DNA of 64,000 nucleotides, taken from contig OZ020488.1 of assembly GCA_963971405.1 (NCBI GenBank), positions 41,832,888 to 41,896,887 of the forward strand. The letters are read 5' to 3'. The stretch is from Psococerastis gibbosa. Its lineage: Eukaryota; Arthropoda; Insecta; Psocodea; Psocidae. Shown here in pieces: positions 49,746 through 61,530 of this stretch (position 1 is its first letter; each line of letters starts with the position of its first letter). The notes under the pieces are model-generated. The model did not search any database. It worked only from the letters and a program-made list of their open reading frames with translations, and was not told the DNA's origin. The translations under genes were made by a program, and so were the position numbers.

Positions 49746-50204
49746 TAGTGCAACGTTAGTGCCACATTAAAGTGTTACATATCTTGTGATATTCATTGCA
49801 TTGTCATTTTCACATTAATACATGATTATTTAGGGTCCCTGGGGACATCCTATACAACCACATATTTGTTCGCTTCTTTAGAACAAGCCCCCCGGCTTTT
49901 GGCTGTCCCGTACTTCAAAATGCCGCTGGCCGTCCACCCTTAGTTTTAAATTAAAGTCGCTTACAACCCGACTAAAGAGATTTCATACGCATGCCACGAG
50001 TGCAGCTAACCTCAAATTGATTTAAAAAAACACGAGTAAAGCAACAGCTGTGATAATATTTAAAAAAAAAAGAGCAATGTTCCCTTCATCAGCATCTGTT
50101 ACGCAATCCCTGCACTATAACTCCTGCTGCCCGCTCAGTTGCAAGCTTCATTTCAGTAGCCTATGACTTTGTTCTACAGTAGGCCAATAACTATAAGCCA
50201 ACCG

Positions 50205-50480
50205 CCCTAATGCTGAGTTTATGCGACGAACGAAGGTACTGCACACGCAGAATTGCTGCTGACGGTTACGAAACGGAAACTAACATACTTGGGCCATACT
50301 ATGAGGAACGAGAAGTATCGCCATCTACATGTAATAACCCATGTAAATATAGAAGAACAGAGGACTCCCAGCAGAAGAACATCCGGGTTGAAAAACATAT
50401 TTTCGATCTTCTATTATATAATTTCCTATCTTAGCGGCTATGGAACGAGAAATGACTTAATTTCGTTAAAAATTCAAACC
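50205..50480 (+). repeat. LINE (RTE-like) C-terminal fragment
   Basis: Overlapping frames read RKLTYLGHTMRNEKYRHLHV and then RRTSGLKN, the well-known LINE tail 'YLGHIMRNEKYRLLQ'. Frameshifted. A related fragment is at 62344-62660. Confidence 0.65.
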
Positions 50481-50884
50481 CGGTTTTGAAATCTGTCTTA
50501 TGACAAACGTCGACTGCCAGTGGCAATGGATAAGCGGTTTCGAAATCTGTCCCTTGACACGAGAGTTGCCAGAGGGTCGGGATTGTCCCAACAACCAGCT
50601 AAAACTGAAAATGTCCCGACAATCGACATACGGCTTCAAAAATCATCGGCAGTCCAAGTTTAAATAAGCGCGCAAAAGCCGCCATAATGTCCACTCCACA
50701 ACGAACGGTGCTGCGCTTTTAACATCCATCGATGTCTGGTTCGCGAAATCGCGATCCTGACCAGATCGTCGGCCCTTCTTGACGAAGGCCTACCTTCCCC
50801 TTGGTAGTTTTTTATTTGTTCCGACAAAATTCACAAAATCCCAATATTTTGTAACTTTGTCACTCAAGGGTCCAATATACTAGT

Positions 50885-51345
50885 ATAAGGAAGTGATCAG
50901 ACCATGCATGCTGTATGGTGCGGAGTGTGGGGCGGTCAGGAAGCGAGATGAACACAAAATCCACGTGGCGGAGATGAGAATGCTGCGAAGGTCGTGTGGA
51001 GTGACCCTGCAAGACCGGCGCCGAAATGAGGACATAATAATAATATAAGGTTGGAGATGAAAACTGCTGATGTCGCACTGAAACTGAGGAAAAGAAGACT
51101 CAGCTGGTGGGGCCACGTCCAGAGGAGAGAGGAAACATCCCTCCTAAAGCGTATACAGAACATGACACTCCCTGGACCCCGCCCCTGGGGAAGACCGAAA
51201 ATGACACTCCCCAGAAAAATCGAAGAAGACATGAGGACTCTCGCCCTGAAGTCTGAACAGGGAAGACGCTCTAAACAGAGTTGTTTGGAAACGCCGCTGC
51301 CGTGCCGCCGACCCTCGCTGAGGTCAAAGGCGATGTAAAAGTAAA
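50885..51345 (+). repeat. LINE (RTE-like) 3' end
   Basis: Broken frames read VIRPCMLYGAECGAVRKRDE, HKIHVAEMRMLRRSCGVTLQ, and later a decayed LSWWGHVQRREE and GRPK-like tail. A second copy of the last 150 bp is at 57490-57675. Confidence 0.75.
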
Positions 51346-51479
51346 AGTAAAGTCCAGATATTGTAGTTTTCTAATCTGGCAATCCTACTTGACACACGTC
51401 AACTGCAAGCGGCAATGGACAACCAGAAACAAGCAGAGCAGTGCTTGCCATTATTAGCAGCTGGATCTGAAGCTAGGCT

Positions 51480-51690
51480 AAACCCCGGATTGGTGCACAA
51501 GTGGACAATCTGTGCCGATATTGTGCGATGGAGGCCGAAAATGGATGGCACATTCTCTCTGAGTGCCATCTGATCATACGCTTCAGATTTGAGCATCTAG
51601 GGTGCCCTGTTGCTACTGACGGCTGGGATCTAGAAGTCCAACCTGTTGCTATAGCGAGAATCGCAGAAGCAATAAAACTCGACTAGTACA
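51480..51690 (+). repeat. LINE C-terminal zinc-knuckle fragment
   Basis: Reads NLCRYCAMEAENGWHILSEC, a C-x2-C-x8-H-x4-C knuckle, followed by FRFEHLGCPV. Matches LINE ORF2 C-termini. Confidence 0.6.
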
Positions 51691-52477
51691 ACTGGGGGAC
51701 CTATGGGCCCAAATTGTGGCCTGGGTCCCAACTCCAAGTTCATACATACAGGCTAAACCTTACCAATAATTACAGCATTAGATAGGCCCCGAGTCATAAC
51801 TGCCAACACAATGGGAAGTACCTGAAGATATGAGTGCCGTTTAGGTGAATAACCAGCATGCCGGCTCCCAGACTCACACCCAATAATATTCCGGAATATA
51901 ATGGTGCCAAATAGCATGTTGAGATAACGGTCGCTACGAAACGCATGGCTCAACCAGATCTAGGAATCGACATTCTTTATAAATATCATAAATTCCCGCA
52001 TGGCTAACTGCCGTAATTATTAATTCTTCGTCTCACACACTGATTTATACCTTTCATGTGAAACGCAATGAACAAATGAACTACTAATGAACTGTCTGCT
52101 GCTTCTTTAATTTGCGAGCGGTAAGTAATTGTTTTGCCATATAATTATATGTGTGAGTGTGGGCGGGTGATTGAGTGAGTGAATGAGAATATTTATTACC
52201 ACACTACTCTTTTAAGCAGTTAATTGTAAGAGAGAGGCTTTGGCCCCAATATTCGCTGCGAAAATTGTTGTTGTTTTTTCCGTAAGGCGATTTTATTACT
52301 ATTAATCAAGGCAAGGCTGCGTGTGAATGTGTGAGAAAATGTGAGTGTGAACGTAGAGGGTAGCGAATGTGAATTAGTGTGACTGTTATCTTGAATGGAA
52401 AGTATGACTGATATTCCGTATGAATGTAGTTTACAAAATTATATTTCAATTAAGAAGATATGCTACGTAGAAAAATA
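51691..52477. other. Intergenic, no gene recognised
   Basis: Includes a SINE-tail-like piece near 52205-52250 (gtaagagagaggctttggcc). A short open segment at 51768-51826 on the minus strand has splice-like edges but no partner exons. Confidence 0.3.
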
Positions 52478-52824
52478 GCACCCCAAAATTTGTTGTTTTT
52501 ATTGACATTTTATTTTTTATTTAATTAACAAAGCAAGTCATTAAAAATTCGGCTCATGGAAGTTGTAGAAGACTGCTTCATGCATCATGAAATAGGAAAT
52601 ATTAAATTTTTGGTACCTTAGTTCTTTCATAAATACCAGAACGGACTAAAATTATGCGTATTCTGGGATTTTTGGAAGAACTACAAAACCGAAAAGTTAA
52701 AATACCCGATTATATGATGCACGAAGTAGTCTTCTACAACTTCCATGAGCCAAATTTTTAATGACTTGCTGTGTTAATTAAATAAAGAATAAAAAGTCGA
52801 TAAAAACAACAAATTTTGGAGTGC
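52478..52824. mobile_element. 347 bp palindromic MITE, relative of 19127-19463
   Basis: Arms of about 130 bp: gcaccccaaaatttgttgtt..., ctcatggaagttgtagaaga... and their inverses at the right side. The loop is unique. No ORF and no certain target duplication. Confidence 0.75.
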
Positions 52825-53279
52825 TCATTTTATACATAGCATGCCCTCTTGAGCGGCGGAAGATCGTCCGAGGTGGCGTGGTGTTGTGGCAGCGGCCAAA
52901 AGTCACCCCGGGCTGGACGCGCCAACCTAAGTCAAGTCATATTTCAATTAAACTGTCGGTGATATGTACAGTTAGGTGTAAGAGAGGGCCATAGGCCCCA
53001 ATCTCACTGTATCAACATATTTTTTTTTTAAATAAAGACTTTATTATTATTAATATATATATATATATATATTATTGCCAGTTGTATCATCTGAAATTAT
53101 CTATATTAGTGGGGTCAATTGTCCCCGTATCGTAGCTATTAAATAACCGTCCCGATTCTACCTGTCAATTCCCATTAGATTCAAGCAGGTATTTGCACTT
53201 TCTGACACACTCTTCGCAATCCCAGCTCAAACATATTTGCTGATTAGTAAATAAATAAATACAGAACCGACACGAATGA
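52825..53279. other. Intergenic with SINE-like tail and (TA)n
   Basis: gtgtaagagagggccatagg near 52977 resembles the SINE 3' module, and a (TA)n tract lies at about 53055-53072. No gene. Confidence 0.4.
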
Positions 53280-53865
53280 ATTTATAGGAAATCATGGGTG
53301 CAGTTTTTAAGAAAACATTTATTGGACATTTTTGGAAGTTTTGGAGTATAAAACCCCCCAAAATGAAGCTATCCAATAATTAATATCTCCGAAATTAGAG
53401 GATATGGAAAAAACTAGACTTGGCGGGATTCGAACCCACGATCTACACCTAAACGGGGCGTCGTCTTAACCGCTGGACCACAAGCCCCGACAAGTCCAGT
53501 AAATGCCAAATCCTCTACTTATGCTCTATATATCGGTTATAACGAGGAGGTTACCTCTTGAACCAAAGTTAATTTAATGTCAGTGTTATATATACCATAT
53601 AATACTACAATATATATTAAATTAATATTTCCTCGTGGACAATATTTTTGTGAACCTACATGCTCACTTTCATCAAATTCTCTCTTCTAGTTTGACCCCA
53701 AATTAGGTTACAGAGTGACCGACAGACAGACATTTCGTCTAATTTCATTTCGTTAGAAACCACCTTTTGGTTCCTGGGTAAATCCGATGGAATCTCCAAA
53801 TTGATAATTTGGATCATCTCAAAGCTTTCCTAATTCTAACTGTCTAACGTATATAAATAGGAAAG
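53280..53865 (-). repeat. DR1 copy split by a tRNA-like insertion
   Basis: Minus-strand DR1 sequence occupies 53621-53865 (ggaatctcc..., gacagacagaca inverse, catgtaggttcacaaa inverse) and resumes at 53280-53400 (G run, then aaaactgcacccatg). Between them lies the tRNA-like unit and its attached sequence. Confidence 0.65.
53416..53487 (-). tRNA. tRNA-like gene or pseudogene, 72 bp
   Basis: Sister of 9343-9414. Acceptor GGGCTTG/CAAGTCT (with G-T pairs), anticodon stem ACGCC/GGTGT, loop CCGTTTA, box B gtgggttcgaatcccgc, and TTTTTT immediately after. Position 33 is C, not T, so it is probably not a working tRNA. Confidence 0.45.
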
Positions 53866-55915
53866 CAATAAATAATCAATGACATTTTGTCAACAAGTTA
53901 GGGCTATAAATCCTTATACTCAACTTATCATAACTTATCTTATACTTAACTAGCAAGGCCCGGGACCACCTGCCCTATATATACCCTCCTAAACTCAATA
54001 TTAAAAGAAACAATAGTTAGGGAAAACGCGGCTGCCGTCCATGTAGCTGACCACAACATCCCAAATACAGCAGTGGTTAAGAGAGAAAATCATCAGGCCA
54101 AGAGCCTGAACGAGTTGTCTCGCCAAGGCGGTTTCATATTCACCTATGCATTAGGTATATCAAGTACAAGCAAAGAATCGTGTTCAAATTTTTAGGTTCT
54201 TGCTATTAAACTTTAATTTTTCCTAGCAACAAGGTTTTCAGCGAGGTCTCGAATAGCAATAAGCAATGTTCCCAGACTATAGGTCAACTTCTTCCTGGTG
54301 GAATTGAATTTGGACATCACTATATTCAATGGATGCTCAAGCAAATTCACTTTAGACTTGCTTCGGCCTCGTCATTGTTTGTTTCACACTTTCGCGGGAA
54401 GAGTCTCATCTTTCACACGAACTACAATGACAATGAATTAATTTGTCAAGGAGGAAAAGATATGTTGCTAGCATCGGATGGATCCTGTCTTGTTGAAGTC
54501 TTGTTTTTATGGGCAGGGTAAGGAGTAAAATCAAAGAGACGGTAGAAGGTACAATAGATAGCTGCGAAATTTAGAAAATTTAGAACTGGACAATTTGGAA
54601 CATCAGTATTCAGTCTTCATCTATTGAGTATGTGTCACTCAACCCGTGTGGTCAGGGAAATCGAATGAATAAAAATGTGACTACGTAAATTTGCGACTAG
54701 AAGCATTACACTGAGGCTAGAGACATTGAGGCTAGAGGCATTAAACTGCAACTAGAGACATTAAACAGTGACTAGCCTAGGTCCTCACCCACTAAAGTGG
54801 TTTGCTTTAGTCCGATATTTTGAGACACGTGTCTTATAAAAATTTTGTTAAAAAAAAAAAATAATCGTTACCTAAACAATTGAATGACACAAAACTTGAG
54901 TGTTTACAACTTACATTAACAAGCAAGGGTGATACCTGGTACAACATCACACTAAGGGCAGCTCTCACCATATGCAGGTAAGCCTATGGTAACTGGAAGC
55001 CGAAAAATACTGCAATCCGTTCTATTGTATCCATAAGGGTTGATGAGGCCCAGGACCGGGGGAAATTTAATCCATTTATGGCGGGTTTCGAACCATAGTT
55101 CAGTTTACTGTCAATTGGATTGAATTGGGCATACGGTAACTGGCATACGAATTAAGAATACATAAAAAAATCCTAGTTTGGGGTGCAAAATGTGTTTCTT
55201 TGACTCTCATAATGTAACTCTTCCGTGATGCCTCAAACACGAAAAATACTTTAATCTTTAAGAAACACAATACATTTATTTATTTATTTTATTTTTATTT
55301 AATATACAAATAGAAACTAAAAAAGCTCCCAAAAACCGCAGCCGATAAAATGCAGAACAAAATATCAGCCCAGTACTTACCAATTCGAAACGCAAGAGAA
55401 TCTGCTTCGTTAAAGGAAAAACAACAGCAGTGAGCCGTAATGGTAATTTAATAAGAAAATTTAAAGTTAAGTGACGGTGATGTAAATTATTTTTTAATAT
55501 ACAAAGTTCATAAGATTTCCATTATCCGAAATTGAATTTGAAGGAAATTTAATGCCAAAGAACTAGAGCACGACCTTTCGCGTCTGGAAGCTATAAACCT
55601 GGGTTAAATGTTATGGTTTTAAATGTTACACGATCAATGGCGTAACTCCAGGGAATTTTGTCATTCAAAATTCAGCATAAATTTTTATAGAGAAGAGAAT
55701 TTTTAAGTAACACTAGTGGCCTTGTTCGATACAAGTCTGTTTTGCGTCCGTTACGTACAGTCGAGGCAAGTAAAAGAAAGTTGGACAATTATTATTATCG
55801 TTGTCATGTGCGCGAGGACAATTTGAATTTTGCGCCCAAATCAGTGTGGCGTAGTGTGATATGTGCGCGCGCAGTAGAGAAAAATCAGTAGTACAGTACT
55901 ACAGCATAGTCCCAG
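53866..55915. other. Intergenic, no gene recognised
   Basis: A SINE-module scrap (agttagggctataaatcc, cccgggaccacctgcc) lies at about 53895-53985. An inverted relative of the 15481/46780 repeat is at 54015-54085. Rest AT-rich and quiet. Confidence 0.35.
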
Positions 55916-56205
55916 CAACTTTCGCCGGGACATAGCTGTGGAAGCGTTCCGAATGGCCACAGGACATGACTATACCTCCAGAGTCCAGAGCCACCTGCAC
56001 AGAATAGGTATCGCCGAGTCACCCGAATGCCCCTCTGCTTCCAAGGGGAGGGGAATGCCAATCACTTATTCAGCTGCACTGGCATCGAGGTAGAAAACCG
56101 AATTGAGACTCAGGAGACTCTGGCCCAGCTCTATTACGCGGCACGGCGTCAAATGGCCTACCAGCCAAGGATGGGCGTTAGCTGAAGAAGAAGAAGAAGA
56201 CTACA
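55916..56205 (+). repeat. LINE 3' end with AAG tail
   Basis: Reads AFRMATGHDYTSRVQSHLHR, then CPSASKG with a lost knuckle, and ends atgggcgttagctgaagaag with (AAG)n. Same family as 16400-16800 and 27370-27550. Confidence 0.7.
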
Positions 56206-56249
56206 GCATAGTATCATACGATATCACGTAGCGGTATGTTCCCTTTTTG

Positions 56250-56890
56250 CTTATACGTAGTATAAGGAAAGCTTTGTGACGGTCGAAATTTTCGATTCCG
56301 AGATTTCAACGGATTTACACTTTAAGGTCCCAGGAACTGGTTTTTACGAAATGTTTGTCTGTCTGTCTGTGCGTCGATTTCCGGGCAAACTACTCGGTCT
56401 ATTTTGATGAAATTTTGCATGTAGGTTTACAAAAATCATACCTTCGAACAATTTTTTTATTTGGAGCTAACTTAATTGGGGGGGGGGGGTTTATTCTCAA
56501 AAAACTAAAAAAAACGTTTAAAAAAATTATTTCTCAAAAACGGCTCCAACTATTTCTTTTAAATTCACATATATTGTAGTCGTTATTAATGTTAACGAAA
56601 GGCGGGGGGTCGCTTGCCCCTTGATAGGTTGCTTCTGGGGGTAAAAAAATAAAAATAACTAAATATTAATGAAAAATTTCTAAAAAATAATTTTTCTGCG
56701 AAACCTTTCTATCGATGATTTCTACCTTCAGGCATGTTTTAGGTGTTAAATTGAGTAACGAAACCGGACAGGTTGCTTTCCCAGAAAAGCATTTGGTTTT
56801 GTAAAAAAAAATGTTTTTTTGAAAAAATTATAGAAAATTCACGCTCAAATGCATTGCGTGCCCTGCCAGTATTGCTGTGTGGTAATGTGT
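56250..56890 (+). repeat. Dispersed repeat DR1, longest copy
   Basis: Begins tacgtagtataaggaaagct and carries ttcaacggatttacac, gtctgtctgtctgt, ttttgatgaaattttgcatg, a 12-base G run and ttgcttctgggggtaaa. It continues through catgttttaggtgtt to gccagtattgctgtgtgg. At least 640 bp. No transposase. Confidence 0.85.
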
Positions 56891-57489
56891 TGGTCTGACC
56901 TATCTAGAATTTACCTCACCTGCAGTGACGTCAGGTGGTGGACAACCCCCCCCCCCCCCCCCCGAGATATCGGAAATTTATCCATAGGAAAGTTATTTAC
57001 CATGAAATTACTCATTTTCTCTATCTACTAATTTTGATAAATTGGAAAGCATGTTCGAGTAAACTCGGACCGGTTCTTATCATTATTTTACAACCATCAT
57101 AATTCATTCCCAAAAGATTTGCCCTGAATTGGGACTTGGGTTCTAACAAAGTTACACCAGCAGTCCCAGACCCTTTACGAGGCTCCCACTAACCATAAGC
57201 GCACTTTCAGAGACAAGTACCAACAAAGCAGTGGTATAGTAGGGAAAAATACGGAACAAGTTATGATCTAAGAAATAGATTCGTACATACACTGAGGAGT
57301 TAAAAGGACCTGGATCTCATCAAACGGGAAGAAGAAAAATTAAGAAGTCAATTAAAAGAGAAATTTCCAGCAAATACCTAATCAGTGGTAATGAAGGGTT
57401 TCAACCGCAAGCCAAACGCATCTACAAATCAACCGCAATAAACAGTCCGAAAAGATGGGTAAATATTGAATTTCAACCACGAAATTACA
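56891..57489. other. Intergenic, no gene recognised
   Basis: A C run of about 16 lies near 56947-56962. No coding signal. Confidence 0.3.
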
Positions 57490-57675
57490 ATAACAGTACT
57501 CAGCACGGTCCTTCCCTCGGGGAAGACCGAAGATGAAACTCCCCAGAAAAATTAAACAAGAACTGAGGACTGTCGCAAGTCGCAATGAACAGAGAAGGCA
57601 CTCTCAAAAGAGTCGTCTGGAAACGCCGCTGCCGTGCCATCGGCCCTAATAGAGGACAAAAGGTACGTAAACGTA
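57490..57675 (+). repeat. LINE (RTE-like) 3' end, second copy
   Basis: ggggaagaccgaagatgaaa, ctccccagaaaaatt and ggaaacgccgctgccgtgcc are nearly identical to 51190-51310. Confidence 0.75.
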
Positions 57676-58689
57676 AGAGTACTTAACATCTTAGGGTAAA
57701 GTGGGAACACTTTAGTAAAATAGCAATTACAAATAAATGGAAATAAATAAATGAAAACTACCTAGTCTTTTTATTTATAATGGGGTATACAAGTGCTATA
57801 GAGACAGAAGGGTTCTGATGATAATTTCTGTTAGGTTCCTTGTAAACAAAAGTAAAATTACAATTAATTTGTCTTTAAACGCAATATTTAATTATTTATT
57901 CGAATTTTTAGCATGCATATTTCCATCTGGAATGTTCGTAGGCAAAGTTCGCTTAACAGATTTGGTTCTCTGTACTTAACTTGTGTGGCCTTACGAGCAA
58001 CGCCATATTGATAACGGTCAAAGTAAATGTAAACACTAAATTTCAGCATTCAAAGAATCGAACTCAGATGTATAGCTCTAGACCAACTGGGAACTGCCCC
58101 CCCCCCCCCTCCCAAAAAAACTCGCAAAATTCATGAGCAACATGCACAAATAAGAGTCAATACGTGACGTAGCTCACCTGTATCCCCCTCAACTACACAT
58201 CTCCCAACAAACCCCCCCCCCCCCCCCCAGCGAAGGAGCTATTGAGGGATCCCACAGAATTTCCCCGAGGATCTTATCCAAGTCTCGAACGGCATGTTTG
58301 CAGCATTCCACTCCCCCGTTCCCAAAACACATTTCTATAAATCTCAGCGAGGCGAAGGGCTATTCCAATGGCAAATGGGCAACTTGTCCATCGGTTAATA
58401 TTTTTTCGTGTCTCTTCGATAGCCAAATAGGTACTGTTTTTACACATTTTATCCAAAATCGTCAATCTCTAGAAAAGATGACTGTTTTCGCCCAGCGAGT
58501 TAAAGCACTCAGCAGCGGCAGTCAAAACATAACTAATTAAGTAAATGTGTTCAGTTTTAGCAGTCTAACTCAAATTTGATTTCATACCTCCAAACCTATG
58601 ATAAAATATTGTTTCTCTGCTCATGCGTCAAATGAAAATATCAACAATTCAGCTTTGAAAAGCCCGTCATAAGGAGTTTGCCTTCAAAA
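57676..58689. other. Intergenic with C-rich runs
   Basis: C runs lie at about 58098-58110 and 58211-58228. Overlapping open frames on both strands (58274-58540) have no recognisable family and are not called. Confidence 0.3.
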
Positions 58690-59335
58690 AACGATTTTAT
58701 TGTGTAGCCCAATAGCTGTAACATACCAGACCGTGGATACATTAATGCGTGAAATGAGTAGGGCGAGGTTTACCGTGTTTACACCAGGGGACAACATATT
58801 AATGAAATACAATAGATCAACCTAAAATACGATTCTACTGCATAGCCCAATAGCTGCTGCTACTTTAAACGGTAACATAGCAGACCAATCCGTCCCTGAG
58901 CTATAACATCTTAGAACCAAGGATAAGTCATAACTCAAATTAACAAGATGGCGGACCTTTATTAAGTTAGCAGCGATTGAAGTAGCTCGCTGATGGGATT
59001 CATTGATGCGTGAAATGAGGAGGGCTAGGTTTACTGTGTACATTTCGATTGTTTACACGAGGCGACAACATATTAATGAAATAGAATAAATCAGTCGAGA
59101 AAACGATTCTATACTGCATAGTTGCTGCTCTAAACGGTAACATAGCATACCAATCCGTCCCTGATCTATAACATCTTAGAACCAAGGATAAGCAAGGTCG
59201 ATATTAACTCAAATTAACAAGATGGCGGAGCTTTATTAAGTTAGCAGCGATTGAAGTAACTCGCTGATGGGATTCATTAATGTGTGAAATGAGGAGGGCG
59301 AGGTTTACTGTTTACATGTCGACATGAGGTGACGC
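58690..59335. repeat. Tandem repeat, ~274 bp unit, about 2.3 copies
   Basis: Phrases such as aattaacaagatggcgga (58938 and 59212), agcgattgaagtagctcgct and gacaacatattaatgaaata recur with a period near 274 bp. Non-coding. Confidence 0.8.
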
Positions 59336-59555
59336 TTTAATCTATCACATACGACACTCCCTCCTATGTTTACCAACTTCACGGCGGCACGAGAATTACT
59401 ATTTTATTGTCAGCTAAAGGAAATAGCGATTAAAATAACAGTGATAAGAATATTCCGCAGAAATAAACAGTGGTGCAGATTCTAGTTCGAAATTGCCATA
59501 CATGCGATACTAGGCCCGACCACTTGGAACACTTATAAAAATCGAATAAACTCCC

Positions 59556-59660
59556 AGTTGAGTGTACTGTGTAAGAGAGGGCTTTATAGCCCTAACTCCG
59601 CTAGGTTGGCTCAGTAATAGAACAAAAAGTCTATATTTATTTATTTATTTATTTATCTCT
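59556..59660 (+). repeat. SINE 3' module with TTTA tail
   Basis: gtaagagagggctttatagc ... gctaggttggctcagtaata ... followed by (TTTA)n; same as in the SINE at 9067-9296. Confidence 0.75.
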
Positions 59661-60304
59661 AGATAAATGTACAGGAGCAATAAAATTGCTCATTCTACTA
59701 ACGTCTAAATTATAGCTTTTCTTTAGATCTTCCTTGTGAAATTTCATTTTCTGCCTGGTCGAAATAGACCAAAAAATAGGAGTGAGGTTACATTAATTCG
59801 CAGTAAGCTGAAAATTGGCAGGATTGTTTATAACACCATCATAAACCAAATATAAAAAGTCCTCATCGATCCGAGACTTGGAAAAAAGTTACTCGGGGTC
59901 AAAGGTCTCTAAAACTGGTTTTTCGCAATTTTCAGCAGAACTGTAAGTTCCATCATAAAATTAGCGAAGGCATTCTGTAGATCAGATAATTATCTATAAA
60001 AATGTTTTCATACTTTTTTTTCTAAGAGCCACCGTTTTTTAGATACAATGATTCCAAAAGCTGGAAGAGTTGCAAACGCCACAATATGTACGGTACACGT
60101 AAGTTATATAAGTACATCAAGCACTGAAGCTGTAATACAAGTAAAATATTATTCGATCAGTTAGTGTAACTTATACCTGCATAAAATATTATAAATATGA
60201 TAATGTTGTGTAAAAGGAAATCCAGTCCCTCATTTTTGACGCCAGTGTAACCTTGAACAACCTTTGTCTCCTATTCAATTGTTTGCGTGGCTAGGGTTTA
60301 TTGC

Positions 60305-60745
60305 TTTCCAATTTATACGTAGTATAATATTAAGCTTTGTGACGGTCAAAATTTCAACGGATTTACACCTTTTAAGGTCCCAGGAACCCAAAAAAGTGTT
60401 TTTACGAAATGTCTGTCTGTCTGTAGCGCTGTCTGTTCATCGATTTCCGGGCTAACTACTCGGTCGATTTTGATGAAATTTGGCATGTAGGTTCACAAAA
60501 ATCATACCTCAGGACCATTGTTTTATATTTGAGCTAACACATTTTTTTTTTTTTTGGGGGGGGGGAGGGGGGTTCAGTCTCAAAACACTAAAAAAAACGT
60601 CTAAAAAAACTATTTTTTAAAAAACGGCTCCAACGATTTCTTTTAAATTCACATATTATAGTCGATATTAATGTTAAAAAAATGCGGTGGTGGGCCGCTT
60701 GGCTTTTGATAGTTTACTTCTGGGGGTAAAAAAATAAAAATAAGT
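60305..60745 (+). repeat. Dispersed repeat DR1 inside the inverted-arm element
   Basis: Starts tttatacgtagtataatatt and shows the DR1 landmarks in order to ttctgggggtaaaaaaataa. Confidence 0.8.
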
Positions 60746-60749
60746 CAAT

Positions 60750-61025
60750 TTATACGCTAGACCCAAAAGACTGGGACTGGAAGTTGGTTGACGATACATT
60801 AGAACCATTTCAAACTTTACTGCCACCTGCGCCGGAAAAACTGCTCAACCAAATTTTTTGCAATTGTATAAAAAGGTATGTATGGTAAATGTGGTTGCAA
60901 AAAAGTTGGACTGTTTTGTTCTGTAGCATGCACAAATTGTCAAGAACGGTCTTGCTCCAATGTTGAAGCACCAGCAGAAGAACAAAAAGAGGATGCAGAA
61001 GTATGAGAAAATTATGAATCAGATG
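60750..61025 (+). pseudogene. Cysteine-rich (CXC/TSO1-like) ORF remnant
   Basis: Frames read LDPKDWDWKLVDDTLEPFQT, then LLPPAPEKLLNQIFCNC, and after a shift CGCKKVGLFCSVACTNCQER and CSNVEAP. The order 'PPAPEKLLN, CNC, CGCKK.GL.CS..C.NC' is a motif I associate with mobile-element-linked arthropod proteins having CXC-type clusters; that link is from memory. Frameshifts show it is dead. Confidence 0.5.
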
Positions 61026-61530
61026 AATAAATTTCCTTCTTTTTTTACGTTTAACCGCTTTTATCAATTTCAAGTATCTTTTATTATTCAATAGTTTCAA
61101 ATTATACAGAATCACAACAGATCCGTGGAATAGGCCTATTGGGGAAACGACATTAAAAATTAAAGTAAACTACCTCAAAGGTGGCGAGGAAACGTGTGCA
61201 TTTCATGGCGTTTACAACTCTTCCAGCTTTTATAGATTCATTGTATTTCAAAAACGGAGGCTCTTAGGGAAAAAAGTATAAACACATTTTTTATAAATAA
61301 TTATCTGATCTACAGATTATGTCTTCGCTAATTTTATGGTGGAACTTACCGTTCAGCTGATAATCGCGAAAAACCAATTTTAGTGACCTTTGACCCCGAG
61401 TAACTTTTTTTCCAAGTATCGGATCAATGAGGACTTTGTAGATTTAGTTTATAATGATGTTTTTAACAATCCTAACTATTTTCAGCTTACTGCGAATTAA
61501 TGTAACCTCGAATGTCTATTTTGACCGGGC

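Larger units (their letters stand above)
59753..61530. mobile_element. 1.8 kb DNA-transposon-like element with ~330 bp inverted arms
   Basis: The left arm 59753-60081 and right arm 61205-61530 are inverted copies: gcctggtcgaaatagac, attaattcgcagtaagctga, gaaaatt...; right side in reverse. The middle holds a DR1 copy (60305-60745), probably a later insertion, and a cysteine-rich ORF remnant (about 60750-61025). Arms are diverged, so the element is old. Superfamily unknown. Confidence 0.7.

Noticed and set aside
51768-51826. Possible 58 bp minus-strand exon (VLPIVLAVMTRGLSNAVIIG) with acceptor and donor-like edges
   Set aside because: No neighbouring exon in phase was found, and the surrounding sequence is LINE debris.
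58274-58540. Open frames on both strands with protein-like composition
   Set aside because: Neither resembles a family I know, and the strands conflict. It could be a decayed gene but cannot be supported.
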